NCBI RefSeq assembly: GCF_041146795.1
Contig: NC_135184.1
Location: 2,815,967 to 2,879,966 of the forward strand
Direction: 5' to 3'
Length of the DNA stretch: 64,000 bases
From: Maylandia zebra
Taxonomy: Eukaryota; Chordata; Actinopteri; Cichliformes; Cichlidae
Within the stretch, counting starts at the first letter, position 1. Each line of letters opens with the position of its first letter. Under the pieces are notes generated by a model. It did no database searches. It saw only the letters and a program-made list of their open reading frames with translations, and had not been told where the DNA came from. Below, piece after piece: positions 1 to 10,125 of this stretch. The position numbers were made by a program, and so were the translations under genes.

Positions 1-80
1 TGTGCGCGTGTGTGTGTGCGCGTGTGTGGGTGTGCGTGTGTGTGCATGTGTGTGTGTGGGTGTGTGCGCGCGTGTGCGTG

Positions 81-123
<43 letters not shown>

Positions 124-124
124 A

Positions 125-155
<31 letters not shown>

Positions 156-159
156 CAAA
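1..159. repeat. (TG)n microsatellite, imperfect
   Basis: Alternating TG with interspersed CG and CATG steps runs from the window edge to about 159. Apparent Cys/Val open frames across it are products of the repeat. Confidence 0.95.
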
Positions 160-217
160 GTGCTTCCACGCAGTGTACCAGGGGTATGGAGAAAAGTTGT
201 CGTACCATAGGCATGAG

Positions 218-219
<2 letters not shown>

Positions 220-257
<38 letters not shown>
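220..257. repeat. (TG)n microsatellite
   Basis: Pure TG dinucleotide run of about 38 bp. Confidence 0.95.
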
Positions 258-259
<2 letters not shown>

Positions 260-333
260 TTATATGTGGAAAGGAAAATATGTAAACATGAATATGCTGC
301 AATAGAACTAAAGTATCCACTTATAACCACGAG

Positions 334-1338
334 TAGGGATGGGTATCGTTTAGGTTTTATCCGATACCGGTGCCAAATCGGTACTTTTGAAACGGTGCCG
401 GTGCTCAAACCGGTGCTTAAAGAATGGAGAACACAAAATTGGTCCAAAAACCTCTCATGTTCAGCAGTTTTTTTGTAAAAAGATAACAATGTTAGCCTTT
501 TCTGCAGCTATGGGGCATATATGGTATCACTCTTGGCTGGAAGCTTAAACAATGGAAAAAACACAAACTTTGTCCTAAACCTCTCATGTTTAACTGTTTT
601 CCACTTTTTCTTTGGTCATTTTAGCCTTTTTAGCCAGGGTGAAGGGAGTATCTGCCATCAAACAAGAAGACAGCCGCATGTAGCTATGATGATGTTTGCT
701 AGTTCACCTTACATGCATTAATGTAATAACGTGGTTAGCCTACTCAGCGTAAATTACACACGAACAACATTAAGCTACTCACGCAGAGAAGAACGGCTGC
801 TGCTGCATCATCATCCTCATCATTTCTGCTACACTGGCAGGGCTAGGGGCCAGGACTCTCCTCTTCGGGTTTTTGGGGATGTTGCATAACAGGCAACCCA
901 CCCGCAGTAGATGTGCTCGGTGTGAGGTCTCGCAGCAAGCTATCAAATAGGGCGCATTTCTGGGCTTTTAAAAAAAACGCTATGCGTCGCCAGGTGTTTC
1001 ATCGGATTCGATGTGTTACCTCCTTTGACAGTATCACAGTATCAGCTTAAAGCACTTGTTGCTGCTGAGTTTGCATCTTTTGCTGTGAAGTACAGCCAGA
1101 CTTTTGACCGCTTCGCCTTGGACATTTTTAATCTGTAGCTCTGCTCTAAAAGAACGTACGTACCTGGCCCCGCTAACTATTCTCGGAAACTAAAATGATT
1201 GGCTAGAAGTGTATCACAGCTCAGGAAAAAAAAGCACCGAAATAAAGCACCGAAACGTGCGCTGCTTTTCGGTCTGGTTACTACCGTTTATGTCAGAACC
1301 GGTGCCATCATGGCACCGGACACCGGTACCCATCCCTA
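334..1338. mobile_element. Non-autonomous hAT element (MITE), 1,005 bp
   Basis: The ends are inverted: TAGGGATGGGTA at the left and TACCCATCCCTA at the right. They are bounded by a perfect 8-bp target duplication, ACCACGAG (326-333 and 1339-1346), which is the hAT signature. Subterminal sequence is full of short CCGGTGCC/GGCACCGG-type inverted motifs, as is usual for hAT ends. No transposase frame is seen, so it depended on a relative in trans. The perfect TSD argues for a fairly recent insertion. Confidence 0.9.
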
Positions 1339-1346
1339 ACCACGAG

Positions 1347-1994
1347 TGTCTTGTAATGTCTGTTTAAAACGTGCCTGGCAGCACATGGTACATAGTCATT
1401 TGTATTGTAATTTAACCTGAAACCTCTGAATGTAATAATTTTATAAGCAGATTTTCCACATGCAGATCAGTGAAGTTCCTGCCTCTGTAAGATTAAAAGT
1501 GTACAGAAACAAGCAGCACTGGCATTGTTTTCATTTTGAATATTTAATGTTTAAACTTTTACGTGGGTAGTACATTTCTAACCAAACTTAACTTCATGCT
1601 AGTGCATTATGTCATAAGCTAACATCATCAGTTGTCACCTTTCAGTCTAACTCTGTCCTGTCTGAAAAACCCATCAGATTCATTTATCATTAGGATTCCT
1701 TTTAGTTTTGATTATCACAAGATTACAGAACACAAAATGGAGTGAAAATAAAATATTTATTACATTAAATTTTAACAAAAATCTTATAAGTTATAAAGCT
1801 TGTAATTACTGTAGCATGCAATGTTAAAAGAAAACCTATCCAAACAATACAAACTTTACATAAACCTTGTGTTGATCTTAACCTCCACTGGCACGTGGTG
1901 CTCAGGCACCCCTTACCATATCAATAGCCCCTTTTTCAGTTTATACAACTCAATAACAGATAAACAGTAAAATAACCCCTCAGTTTATTTGTCA
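1347..1994. other. Intergenic, nothing recognised
   Basis: AT-rich sequence with no convincing open frame, repeat end or RNA gene. If the relic promoter at about 2.0 kb once drove a gene, this stretch would be the start of its first intron. Confidence 0.5.
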
Positions 1995-2071
1995 ACTTAC
2001 CACTTAGTATGCCTCTGACCAGTAAGGGAGAGCAAGTCTGCTTTACTCTGTGGCTCCTTTTGGGCTTTTAT
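1995..2071 (-). promoter_or_regulatory. Relic promoter and first exon resembling gene 2's
   Basis: Read on the minus strand, an ATAAAAG TATA-like box (2065-2071) is followed by a short segment and a GTAAGT donor (2000-1995). The segment, with GGAGCCACAGAGT and AGCAGACTTGC blocks, closely matches the first-exon region of the GTPase gene at 41,046-41,110, with the same order and spacing of TATA-like box, exon and donor. Its coding exon would lie left of the window or has been lost. The homology is seen; function as a promoter is inferred. Confidence 0.45.
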
Positions 2072-2305
2072 GCAGTGTGCACACAGTGTGTAGTGTGCAC
2101 ATTTCATGCAGCGTGAAAAACGTGTTGTTTGGGTACACTTCAGCAGCACTACATCGAAACCTGAAAGAGGTTCACTGTCACATGTTTAACTATTGCCAAT
2201 CCAAGTTATCAGTTATTGGCAAGCTAGTGATAACAGTAGCTATAGAGAGTGCAGAGTAGACAATTGTTGGAGGAGAACTTTGGAACTTTTTTCAAGTTGT
2301 CATGA

Positions 2306-2339
2306 TTGACAAAATGTGTAATTTGACACATTTTGTCAA
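2306..2339. repeat. Perfect hairpin, 14-bp arms
   Basis: Arms TTGACAAAATGTGT and ACACATTTTGTCAA are separated by a 6-nt loop. This lies just upstream of the relic promoter in its own orientation. No downstream T-run makes it a terminator; function unknown. Confidence 0.7.
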
Positions 2340-2682
2340 ATCACAAAATGTTACAGGTCATATTTAAAAGCAGCTGTCGAGAGAACCTGAAGTTTTCAGG
2401 GAAGTTTTCAGAACACATTTCTATCTTTGTTTGTGCTGGGGAAGAAAAGAAAAAAAAAGAAAAAGTGAAACATATGAGTTAAAAGACTCACTTTGTGCAG
2501 ACTCTTCAGCGATGACTGAATTGCAACTGATTTTTATACTTGGAGAAAAAAGAAAGACAAAGAAAAAAGTAATCACATTTAGAGGTACATAGAGTTTAGA
2601 GTTCCTTTTTTTACTTATTAATTTAAAATAATAATTTTGTCAATAAGATAATTTTTAAAATGTATATTTAACATTTGTACAT

Positions 2683-2964
2683 TTACAATTCAAAATCTTC
2701 AAATTTGAAACACACTAGATTGGCAGGAACTTCTGTGACACGCGTCAAGTCAGCGTTCGAGCTCGTCATGCCCAAATCGGTACAGAGAATCACGAAATTC
2801 TCTAATTCATTCAAATTAGTCTGGAAGGACAGATGTCGTGATCCTGGCTGAATCGACAGCCAGTCTGTGGTTACTTTGTGCCATAATGTCTCTGGAGACT
2901 TCGTATTTTCTCCAGAGTAATCGATTTGATAATTGAGAGACAAGCTCGCATCTATTAAATACTT
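2683..2964 (-). CDS. Unrecognised open exon-like frame, partial
   Basis: An open frame of about 93 codons on the minus strand ends in TAA. An AG acceptor-like site and pyrimidine-poor sequence lie just upstream, so it could be a terminal exon. The translation is non-repetitive and acidic at its end (FKFEDFEL), with ordinary amino-acid composition and more G/C than the AT-rich flanks, unlike chance frames here. It has no ATG at the 5' end of the open stretch. I do not recognise a domain. It may be a displaced last exon of a host gene or a piece of a transposon. Confidence 0.3.
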   Translation of the reverse strand, partial: KYLIDASLSLNYQIDYSGENTKSPETLWHKVTTDWLSIQPGSRHLSFQTNLNELENFVILCTDLGMTSSNADLTRVTEVPANLVCFKFEDFEL

Positions 2965-2969
2965 TCTTT

Positions 2970-4014
2970 TCTAAATCAGTGTTACAAAAATATTGTCACG
3001 TGTCGACCAGATTCAGACGTAGAAACTCAGTTGTGCAAGTAAAGTGATTTTATTTACAGTGAAGGTGAGTTGTGCTATTTATAAAATCTTCTAGTTATTC
3101 ACAGTTCAAGAGTCTCTTATGTACAAGGTCCAACAAGGGAGGTGATTTCATGCTTCCAGGTTTTCTAGAGATTCAACGTTTCCAGAAAAGGAATTCTTTG
3201 TGGTCAGTGTGTTGTACGTTTGTGTACTTGGGGGGGTTGACAGCAATATTAGTGTTTATGAGGGTTTCTTTTCTTTGCCCCTTTTGTTTGATACAATCAT
3301 TTGTCTGCTAAACAACAACAAGAACACCAACACCCCAATATTATCAGTATGTGCAACTCACTTTGTATAATTATTAATACTACTACTATTACTATTTAAA
3401 TTTTTTTGCTCTGTTCTCATTCTTCCCAATTAGGACAGTAGTTATTACATGGAAGACAAACCAAAAGATTTAAAAAAGGAAACAACACCATCCCACTGCC
3501 ACATCCCCTCATGCACACTTATGTGATACAGATCTGATGCACACATATGATACAGGGAGAGCAAACTGAGAAGTATGAACAGACCAGGTTTTACAATTTA
3601 GTGATTTATTTATTTTTTTGTAACAACAAGAAAGTAAGAAAAGAGAAATAGGAAAAAAAACCATGAATGAAAATATAAAACAAGGTAAGTTCATCCAAAA
3701 GTTTCTGGACCAGCTCTTTTCTAATAAGTTGTCTGAATCAGGACTGAACTCCTCCCAAGGATAAGAAAGACGAAGACAATGAGAGATCCAGCATTCGAAG
3801 AAGCATTTGTCCTCCTGGCTGTGGGTGGTGCGCTCACTTGATGGTGGCTCTCTCTGTGGCAGAGTATCACTTCCTGTTCCTGTTAAAATACAGTGGGGGT
3901 TTTTTGTGGCACTTATCTGAGTAGCCAATCTAATTAAGAACTTTATATATAATGTCTTATTTCAGAGTGTAATGTTCACTTGCTTTATGCAAAGCACACT
4001 CTCTGTTAAATATA
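2970..4014. other. Intergenic, nothing recognised
   Basis: AT-rich DNA with homopolymer runs. A 139-codon minus-strand frame at 3,509-3,928 has biased composition and no domain I can name, so it is not called. Confidence 0.4.
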
Positions 4015-4470
4015 GTCACTGTATTCACTCACTGTGTCTTTAGGGATTCACCAGCTTAGCTCCCCAGCAGTGGAGAGTAGACGTTTATCACAGTAGATGT
4101 CTTTCTGAAAGCGCTGTAACTAAGTTTAAGAATATAATCCACCCACTGTTATCATCTTCAATGCCCTGTACCAACATAGAGCAGAGCAGCTATCTGAAAG
4201 CTGCGCCAACAGAGGTCGATTATCTTGTTAATAATTTTACCTCCTCACTACGTACGACTCTGGATACTGTAGCTCCGGTGAAAACTAAGGTCTCAAATCA
4301 GAAGTACCTGACTCCGTGATATAATTCTCAAACACGTACCCTAAAGCAGATGACTCGTAATCTGGAGAGGAAATGGCGTGTCACAAATTTAGAGGATCAT
4401 CATTTAGCAATATTATTAAAAGGCATGGCATACAATAACTTACAAAAGGTCATTTACAAGTAATTTAGCA
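4015..4470 (+). pseudogene. LINE ORF2 fragment (endonuclease-RT linker)
   Basis: Reading the plus strand gives a linker typical of fish LINE ORF2 (motifs APVKTK, then NLERKWR) between endonuclease and reverse transcriptase. A TGA replaces the expected Trp in the TP-W-YN motif. Both ends are missing. The segment resembles the region just 5' of the RT in the LINE at 42.2-44.5 kb. Dead fragment. Confidence 0.6.
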
Positions 4471-5509
4471 CCAGATTCTCCACAAACATCAGTGTGCGAT
4501 TGGACAGGGGCAACCATCATTTGGCCATCCCCCAGCCCAGTCACAAATGGTTCTCCTTTACCAGCCGGCCGACGATCCAAGACCAACCGAAGATCCACAG
4601 CACTACGGTATCACTGCGTCTACCCAGGATTCTGACTTAGAAGCATTCAGTCATAATCCTGCAGATTGTAGCTTCACACCATTGACTCCCAAAGCCAAGC
4701 ACATACACCAGCAGCATTACAAGTGCAACAACACATCATCAGTGGGGGAAGGTAAAGCTAAAGCATCCAGTTCATCCCACAAACAATTTTTTAAAAGATT
4801 TTTTTTAGATTTACACAAATTTAGAAACACATTAAATGAACAAAAGTTCATGAAAATGATTTATACACATTTTTAATAATATTTCAAATCGAGTAAGTCT
4901 CTTTACCGATATACAACAAGTAAGAGTAGAGCTCAATTTTTAAATGTATTTCATTGTTATTAGAGATTATTGACAAAAACACTAGTAGGGTAACAGTTAA
5001 AGAACATATTTCCATGGCAACAAATTCTTGTCTCTGAAACACAACATTTTAAGAATCTGGGCATTTTTATTTATAACAGTGATGAAAACAATTCAGTTTA
5101 ACCAACTGACTGACAAAAAAATCTAAGCAAAAAAAGAATTACATTAGTTATACTATTATCACTGTTAAAATTTATTATTCAGGGTTTTTTTGCCCAAATT
5201 CCAGGCAAGACGCAGAAATTAGGCCAGAAGACGTTGCAGACTCTAGGATGACTTGCTTAATGTCTTAATGAAGTACCAGGCCTGGGGCCTGTTCTTCGTA
5301 CGTCGCTTACTACATCCAAGATCAAATGACACATCCAAGACCAAACCATCGCGCTAACCGTGAGCTCGCTAATCCGGTTCCCCGAACACGCCTGCTGTTG
5401 ACGATTAGTACAGCTGGACGCAGTAATGTGGCATCACTGGGTGTCGTAAAAGGGGCTACGCATCGATAGTAGAAACATTGATCGGCAACCCGCTGATTGG
5501 TCGGCGAAA

Positions 5510-6030
5510 ATGTCGAAGGGGCGCACTCGGTATTTTCCGGCAGCAGAGCAAGAACTCATGAGTGAGGGATTTCAGGAGTTTCAGAGTTTAATTAAAACGC
5601 AAGAGAACACTGCAAAGGCTGCAAAAGCAAGGAGAGAGAGCTGGCAGAAAGTTGCTGACAAATCAAACTCGTAGGTAATTTAATAATAATACTAATAATA
5701 ATGGATTGGGTTCATATAGCGCTTTCCAAGGCACCCAAAGCGCTGTACGATACCACTATTCATTCACTCCCACATTCACACACTGGTGGAGGCAGCTACG
5801 GTTGTAGCCAGGCTGCCATATCGCGCCATCGGCCCCTCTGGCCAACACCAGTAGGCGGTAGGGTAGATCTATCATATGACACTATATTGTCCAATATCAT
5901 ATGGCATTATATTATATTATAATATGTTATATTATATCCCCTTTCACATTAGAGCCACAACAGGACCCACAAGAACATGGGAACAAGTAAAAGTGGAATA
6001 CAGGAGTATTCTACAGAATGGTAATATTTA
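5510..6030 (+). pseudogene. Harbinger Myb/SANT-like protein, two-exon remnant
   Basis: From ATG 5510 the frame reads 54 codons (starts MSKGRTRYFPA, contains AKARRESWQKVAD) before a stop at 5,672-5,674, next to GTAGGT/GTAATT donor-like sequence. After an acceptor-like TTCACATTAG at about 5952 the family's next helix follows (GPTRTWEQVKVEYRSIL). In Harbingers this Myb-like partner binds the element's ends and assists the transposase. The intron holds a repeat insertion; the rest of the protein is not visible. Confidence 0.6.
5690..5875. mobile_element. Short retroposon tail inside the Harbinger remnant
   Basis: TAATAATAATGGATTG...ATAGCGCTTT...CAAAGCGCTGTACGATA is a common fish LINE/SINE 3' tail. 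A second diverged copy occurs at about 40,436-40,500. Family not resolved. Confidence 0.5.
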
Positions 6031-6119
6031 TCTCTTAGATTGCTTTTCGTCTCTTGGCAAGGTAATACTGGCCTGTAATACTCTGTTAGTTTGTTCATAA
6101 CAGCAACCAAGAAAAGGGC

Positions 6120-6363
6120 AGAGGAAAAAAAGACAGGAGGTGGTCCTGCACCCCCTCGTCAACAAGTTGGTTATGTAAATAATACCCTCACGGGAATATC
6201 GATATCTCTCAATGAGCACACTGTCGCGCTGAGCTAAAGGATCCTGTCTATCCCGCAATATACGCTGAATTCTGTAAACTCTCCTTATCAATCTTGCACC
6301 TTCCGCAATGGGCTGCTCGCGTATACGGACAGGACATGGCTGCGACAGACTTCCCAAATCCAC
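6120..6363 (-). pseudogene. Harbinger transposase N-terminal fragment
   Basis: The minus frame contains RIQRILRDRQDPLAQ and LIERYRYSREGIIYITNLL, the N-terminal region of HARBI1-like transposases. The DDE catalytic domain is missing. The frame runs into the Myb-like region, which matches the convergent gene order of Harbingers. Confidence 0.6.
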
Positions 6364-7264
6364 CTTCGCTTTTATAGCCGTGGTCTCTCATCTTGATTAC
6401 ACGAAGTAATTTACAATTACTACTCTGAAATATGAATTACATCTGTAATAATCACATACATGTAATAGAATGTTAATAGTACATTTCCCTTTTTTAGGAA
6501 ATGACCTGTATGTATCTGTGTGACATCAATAAAAGGATCAAGTGCTGCATTATCTTTAGTTACATTGATGTTATTTATTTATGGTGAAACAGTGGTGGAA
6601 TATCGCTGTTGCTTTCGTATAAATGAAGCGGACATACCTGCGTGGCCGCGATCTAATCCTGTTTACATAAAGTAAACCTGCTCCCGAGCAGGTTTACGCT
6701 TACGGCTCTGTTGCTATGACAGCAAGTCCCGGATGAGCTTCGGGGAACCGAACGATCCAGGATCACGCGAAATCGTCAACAATCTAATCCAGCTAACTTA
6801 CTTAGCGCGGTACGAAGAACGGACCCCTGGTCACCAGGAATTAACTCAGCTGTTTGTCTTCAAACATTCACCATTATCATTAGTTACAAGGTTTTTTCTC
6901 ATGACCTTCATCAAAAACAATTCCTTGTCATAGTTAACTAGCTACCTCTTAACATTGTAAAATACTCTGTACACTAAAATACACTAAAGATACACTGAAA
7001 CACTCTTGGAATCACCTCCAACGGATGCAGGTTTCCAGCATTTCCAGAAACTAATTCCTCCTTTTTAGCCACACAAAAACTCTCTCCCATAACCTCCACT
7101 GGGACATCGTTAACAAAGGGGAAGATGAGTGAAGAAAAACAGAGTACCTTACATGCTGACAAGGTGATTGCTATCGTGGTTAGACAACACTCAGACTGAA
7201 GGTGGTGGGATTAAATAAGTGTATACTTCTTCCCACTCCCTTTCAACATGTAAATTAATCAGAA

Positions 7265-7378
7265 TGTTTTTTTGTATGTAATTTGTATAGTATATTTTTT
7301 TTCTCTCATTTCTTTTCTAAATGTACTTGTATATTGTTCACATGTTGAAATAAATTACCAATCAATCAATCAATCAAA
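7265..7378 (+). mobile_element. LINE/SINE 3' end with (ATCA)n tail
   Basis: A segment of about 100 bp ends AAATAAATTACC followed by ATCA repeats. The same segment occurs inverted at 37,325-37,435. The shared sequence and tandem-repeat tail point to an L2-type LINE 3' end or a SINE parasitising it. Confidence 0.6.
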
Positions 7379-7689
7379 GGTTAGGGCAGACCAACAAGCA
7401 TACAGACCAAGAAGGAGACAGAGGAATGGGTTGTTTTATGGAAAACACGTCATATATCCTCAATTAATCATGATCAGTGAGAAGTACATAACACCACTGC
7501 ACTAAATATTGATTGAAACAGTTAGTAATTGAGTTAATAATGAAATATAAATAATGTTTATTTAAATTTTTGGGGGGGTAAATTACTGCTGTCCCTGAGA
7601 AATCAACATAACGGTATGGTTAAATGTCAAAGCATAGATAAGGCTGTGACACTCTACACTGACTATTGAATTTCAACTCGATTACCTCA

Positions 7690-7870
7690 CTTGGAGAGTC
7701 ATTAGTCATTTGTTATTGGCAAGTTGATAATCAGAGTAGACATTGGACCTGCTGTTGGAGGAGCACTTTGGTCTTTTTTTGTTTGTTTTCATTTGTTTTG
7801 AAATGTGACAAAAATTTTCAATTGAAACATATAAATAAGACAAAAAGTCATAAATGACAGTTGGTTTTTC
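7690..7870. repeat. Diverged copy of a locus-specific module
   Basis: TTATTGGCAAGTTGATAA, GTAGACATTG and TGTTGGAGGAGCACTTTGG match an array at 2,205-2,290, and more weakly 41,865-41,940. See the findings for the interpretation. Confidence 0.45.
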
Positions 7871-7879
7871 AGTCAGAAT

Positions 7880-9040
7880 CCCTTTGTCTGTTTCTCCTCT
7901 AAATTCTCTAATTCTCTATTTCACTGGGTAAACAGTTTCCACAGCTGGTTATACACTAGTTCTTTTTTTCTACGTATGGTAAGTGGGGGTAGTTTGACTC
8001 TGATCCACAGTCAGTGGGTAATTTGCAGCAGGTTGCTGTAGCGTCTGCCAGCAGGTGGGCAGCAGCATCAGTTAAAACCAACTAAAACCACATATGCACT
8101 GCTGTAGATGCAGCAGCTGCAAGATTTTAAGCACATATAAGAATGAATGCAAGTTTAAATGTGTGCTCAAGGATGTTATTACTCAATCAAACTCCAATGA
8201 CAAAATAATTGTATTTCACAAAACAGTTTACTGCTGCTTTGAGGGGGGTTGTGCTGTTCTCCTGTCTTTATGACTTATGTTGGGTCTAAACACACAAACC
8301 AGAGGCCAGAAACCGAGTACTAACTTTAATAAAATAATCATAATAATAATAAAATCACTGTTTTTGTTGATGCACTTTGGTGCCTTGAAAAGACCAAATT
8401 GTTCTCAGCATACAAAGTTTTTGTAAAAGCCATCAAACTTTGTTATCTGTTGACACATAAAATTGTAATATTAAGTTAATGTATACCTACAAACAGTGAG
8501 TTGTTATTATTCCTTATTAGATTATGTGTCTCACTCTCAGGAAAAAAGCTTTACATGCAGTGAGAGTTACACGAGTAAAAGCTCGTGAAAACATATAAAG
8601 GACTTACTTACACTGTCCATAGACTATGTATAAAACCATGGATATGTTGACTTTTGTTAATCATAATTAAATTTACTATGTAAATGATTAAAATATTGTA
8701 AAAAGATGTTGAAAGGTAATGTTAATGTTGCTCATGCACAGGTTTTGTGTTACATGTTTAAGAACCAGGGTTCACTGACAAGCTGTGGCTTTCTAAGCCT
8801 ATTTAAACAAATCACAGGGAGAAGTTTACATACGACTGCACAAATAATGACTAAATGTTAGACTGACTTTACCACTGTTTCAGGTACACTCCACCAGTAT
8901 TGCACTTAAACCTGAAAGTGTCATAAATGGCTGTTTTGCAGGCCAAATGAACTCAAAACAACTTTAAAAATATAAAAATAATCGTAAAATATTTTAAATT
9001 AAAAATAAAGACAGTGTTGAAAGCAGGAATTGAAATACTA
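7880..9040. other. Intergenic, nothing recognised
   Basis: AT-rich DNA without a convincing gene, repeat end or RNA. Confidence 0.5.
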
Positions 9041-9049
9041 GAAGTAGTT

Positions 9050-9420
9050 TTGAATTTCAAATTCAGTTTTATTTTTACAGCACCAAATCACTACAACAGT
9101 TTTCTCAGGGTACTTTATATTAAGGTAAAGATCGTACAACAAAGCAACAAAAAGAGAAAAAAAACAATCATATGACCCCTTTGAGCAAGCGCTTTGGTGA
9201 CAGTGGGAAGGAAAAATTCCCTTTTAACAGGAAGAAACCTCCAGCAGAACCAGGCTCAGGCAACTGGTTGGGGTTAGGGGTGGAAGACTGGACGACCTTT
9301 TTGTGTTTTTCTAGGAGAAAACACAACAAGGGAGCACAAAACTGTGAGCGAAGAAAAAACTGGAGAGGAAGCATCCGGGAGGGCAGCTGAACCTAACTGA
9401 GAAGTAAGGCAAGGGATGTC
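9050..9420 (-). mobile_element. LINE 3' end, minus strand
   Basis: The sequence is the reverse complement of the 3' end of the LINE at 44,280-44,450 (shared blocks CAATCATATGACCCC, GACAGTGGGAAGGAAAAA and AGGAAGAAACCTCCAGCAGA). 5'-truncated copy without coding sequence. Confidence 0.75.
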
Positions 9421-10051
9421 AGTCTGAATAGAAAGCACAAGAGACAAAATACTAATAAGATGAAGCAGGAAGTCACAAAATACAGGAACAGAAAAGTGGA
9501 CTCGACACAGAGAACAAGAGGACAGGAAAACAAACTCAGGAAACGAACTGTAATTACAAAAAGTTTACATTTTCAAGAACAAACGAAGCAGAAAGATGGA
9601 AAAGTGAAAAAAATAAACCACAAGCAAACTAAGAAACAAAATGAAGATATTTACCAACAACAGAACTTAAGAGTAAAAACCACAAAACCCTCGTTAGAAG
9701 ACCGTCGGCTTTGACAGAAAATGAAAGAAACTGCTTCATTTTCCTCCGTCATCTTTATAACAATCGTAGAAATAAATCTTGTTTTCGCAGTTGTCATATG
9801 GCACATTGAACCTGTGGAGAAATAACTGATCAGCATGAATGTTCAATAATGTAAACCTTTGTTTCTTAGTTAGAGAATCCACTCCCCAAACCATGTTGTT
9901 TTCCAGAAACTTACAAATTCACATTTTAGTTTTGTCTGAGCATCTTCAGTTTGCAGATAATGCTCATAAAGTTTAAATATATTATTGCTTTTCTCTTTGT
10001 ACAGTCAGCATGTCATGTGATTTTTCTGTCCCGCCACCTGATTAAAGATCT

Positions 10052-10125
10052 GGGGGCGGTCCCTATGAAAGAGGATATAGTGTGTGAAACTGCAGCCTTC
10101 CCTAGGACACTCAAACATTCCTGCT
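10052..10125 (+). promoter_or_regulatory. Core promoter and non-coding first exon of gene 1
   Basis: A GC box (GGGGGCGG, 10,052-10,059) is followed by a weak TATA-like ATATAG (10,075-10,080) and a short exon ending at a GTAAGT donor (10,126). A paralogous block at 55,871-55,945 keeps the same order: GC box, a better TATATAA, exon, and donor in CTGTAAGTAC. That conservation is the main evidence that this is the promoter of the SNTX-GTPase gene. Transcription start is inferred only. Confidence 0.55.

Larger units (their letters stand above)
5284..6827. mobile_element. PIF/Harbinger-type DNA transposon remnant
   Basis: The ends are inverted: GGGGCCTGTTCTTCGTAC at the left, and GTACGAAGAAC followed by GGACCCC at the right. 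Inside are the two genes expected of a Harbinger: a Myb/SANT-like protein on plus and the N-terminus of a HARBI1-like transposase on minus, arranged convergently. The transposase catalytic domain is absent, and a short repeat (5,690-5,870) sits between the Myb exons. The TSD was not resolved. Confidence 0.7.

Noticed and set aside
2-478. Cys/Val-rich frames of up to 158 codons at the left edge
   Set aside because: Direct translation of the TG microsatellite; no gene signals.
3509-3928. 139-codon minus-strand frame
   Set aside because: Biased composition, no domain, no splice or promoter context; AT-rich chance frame.
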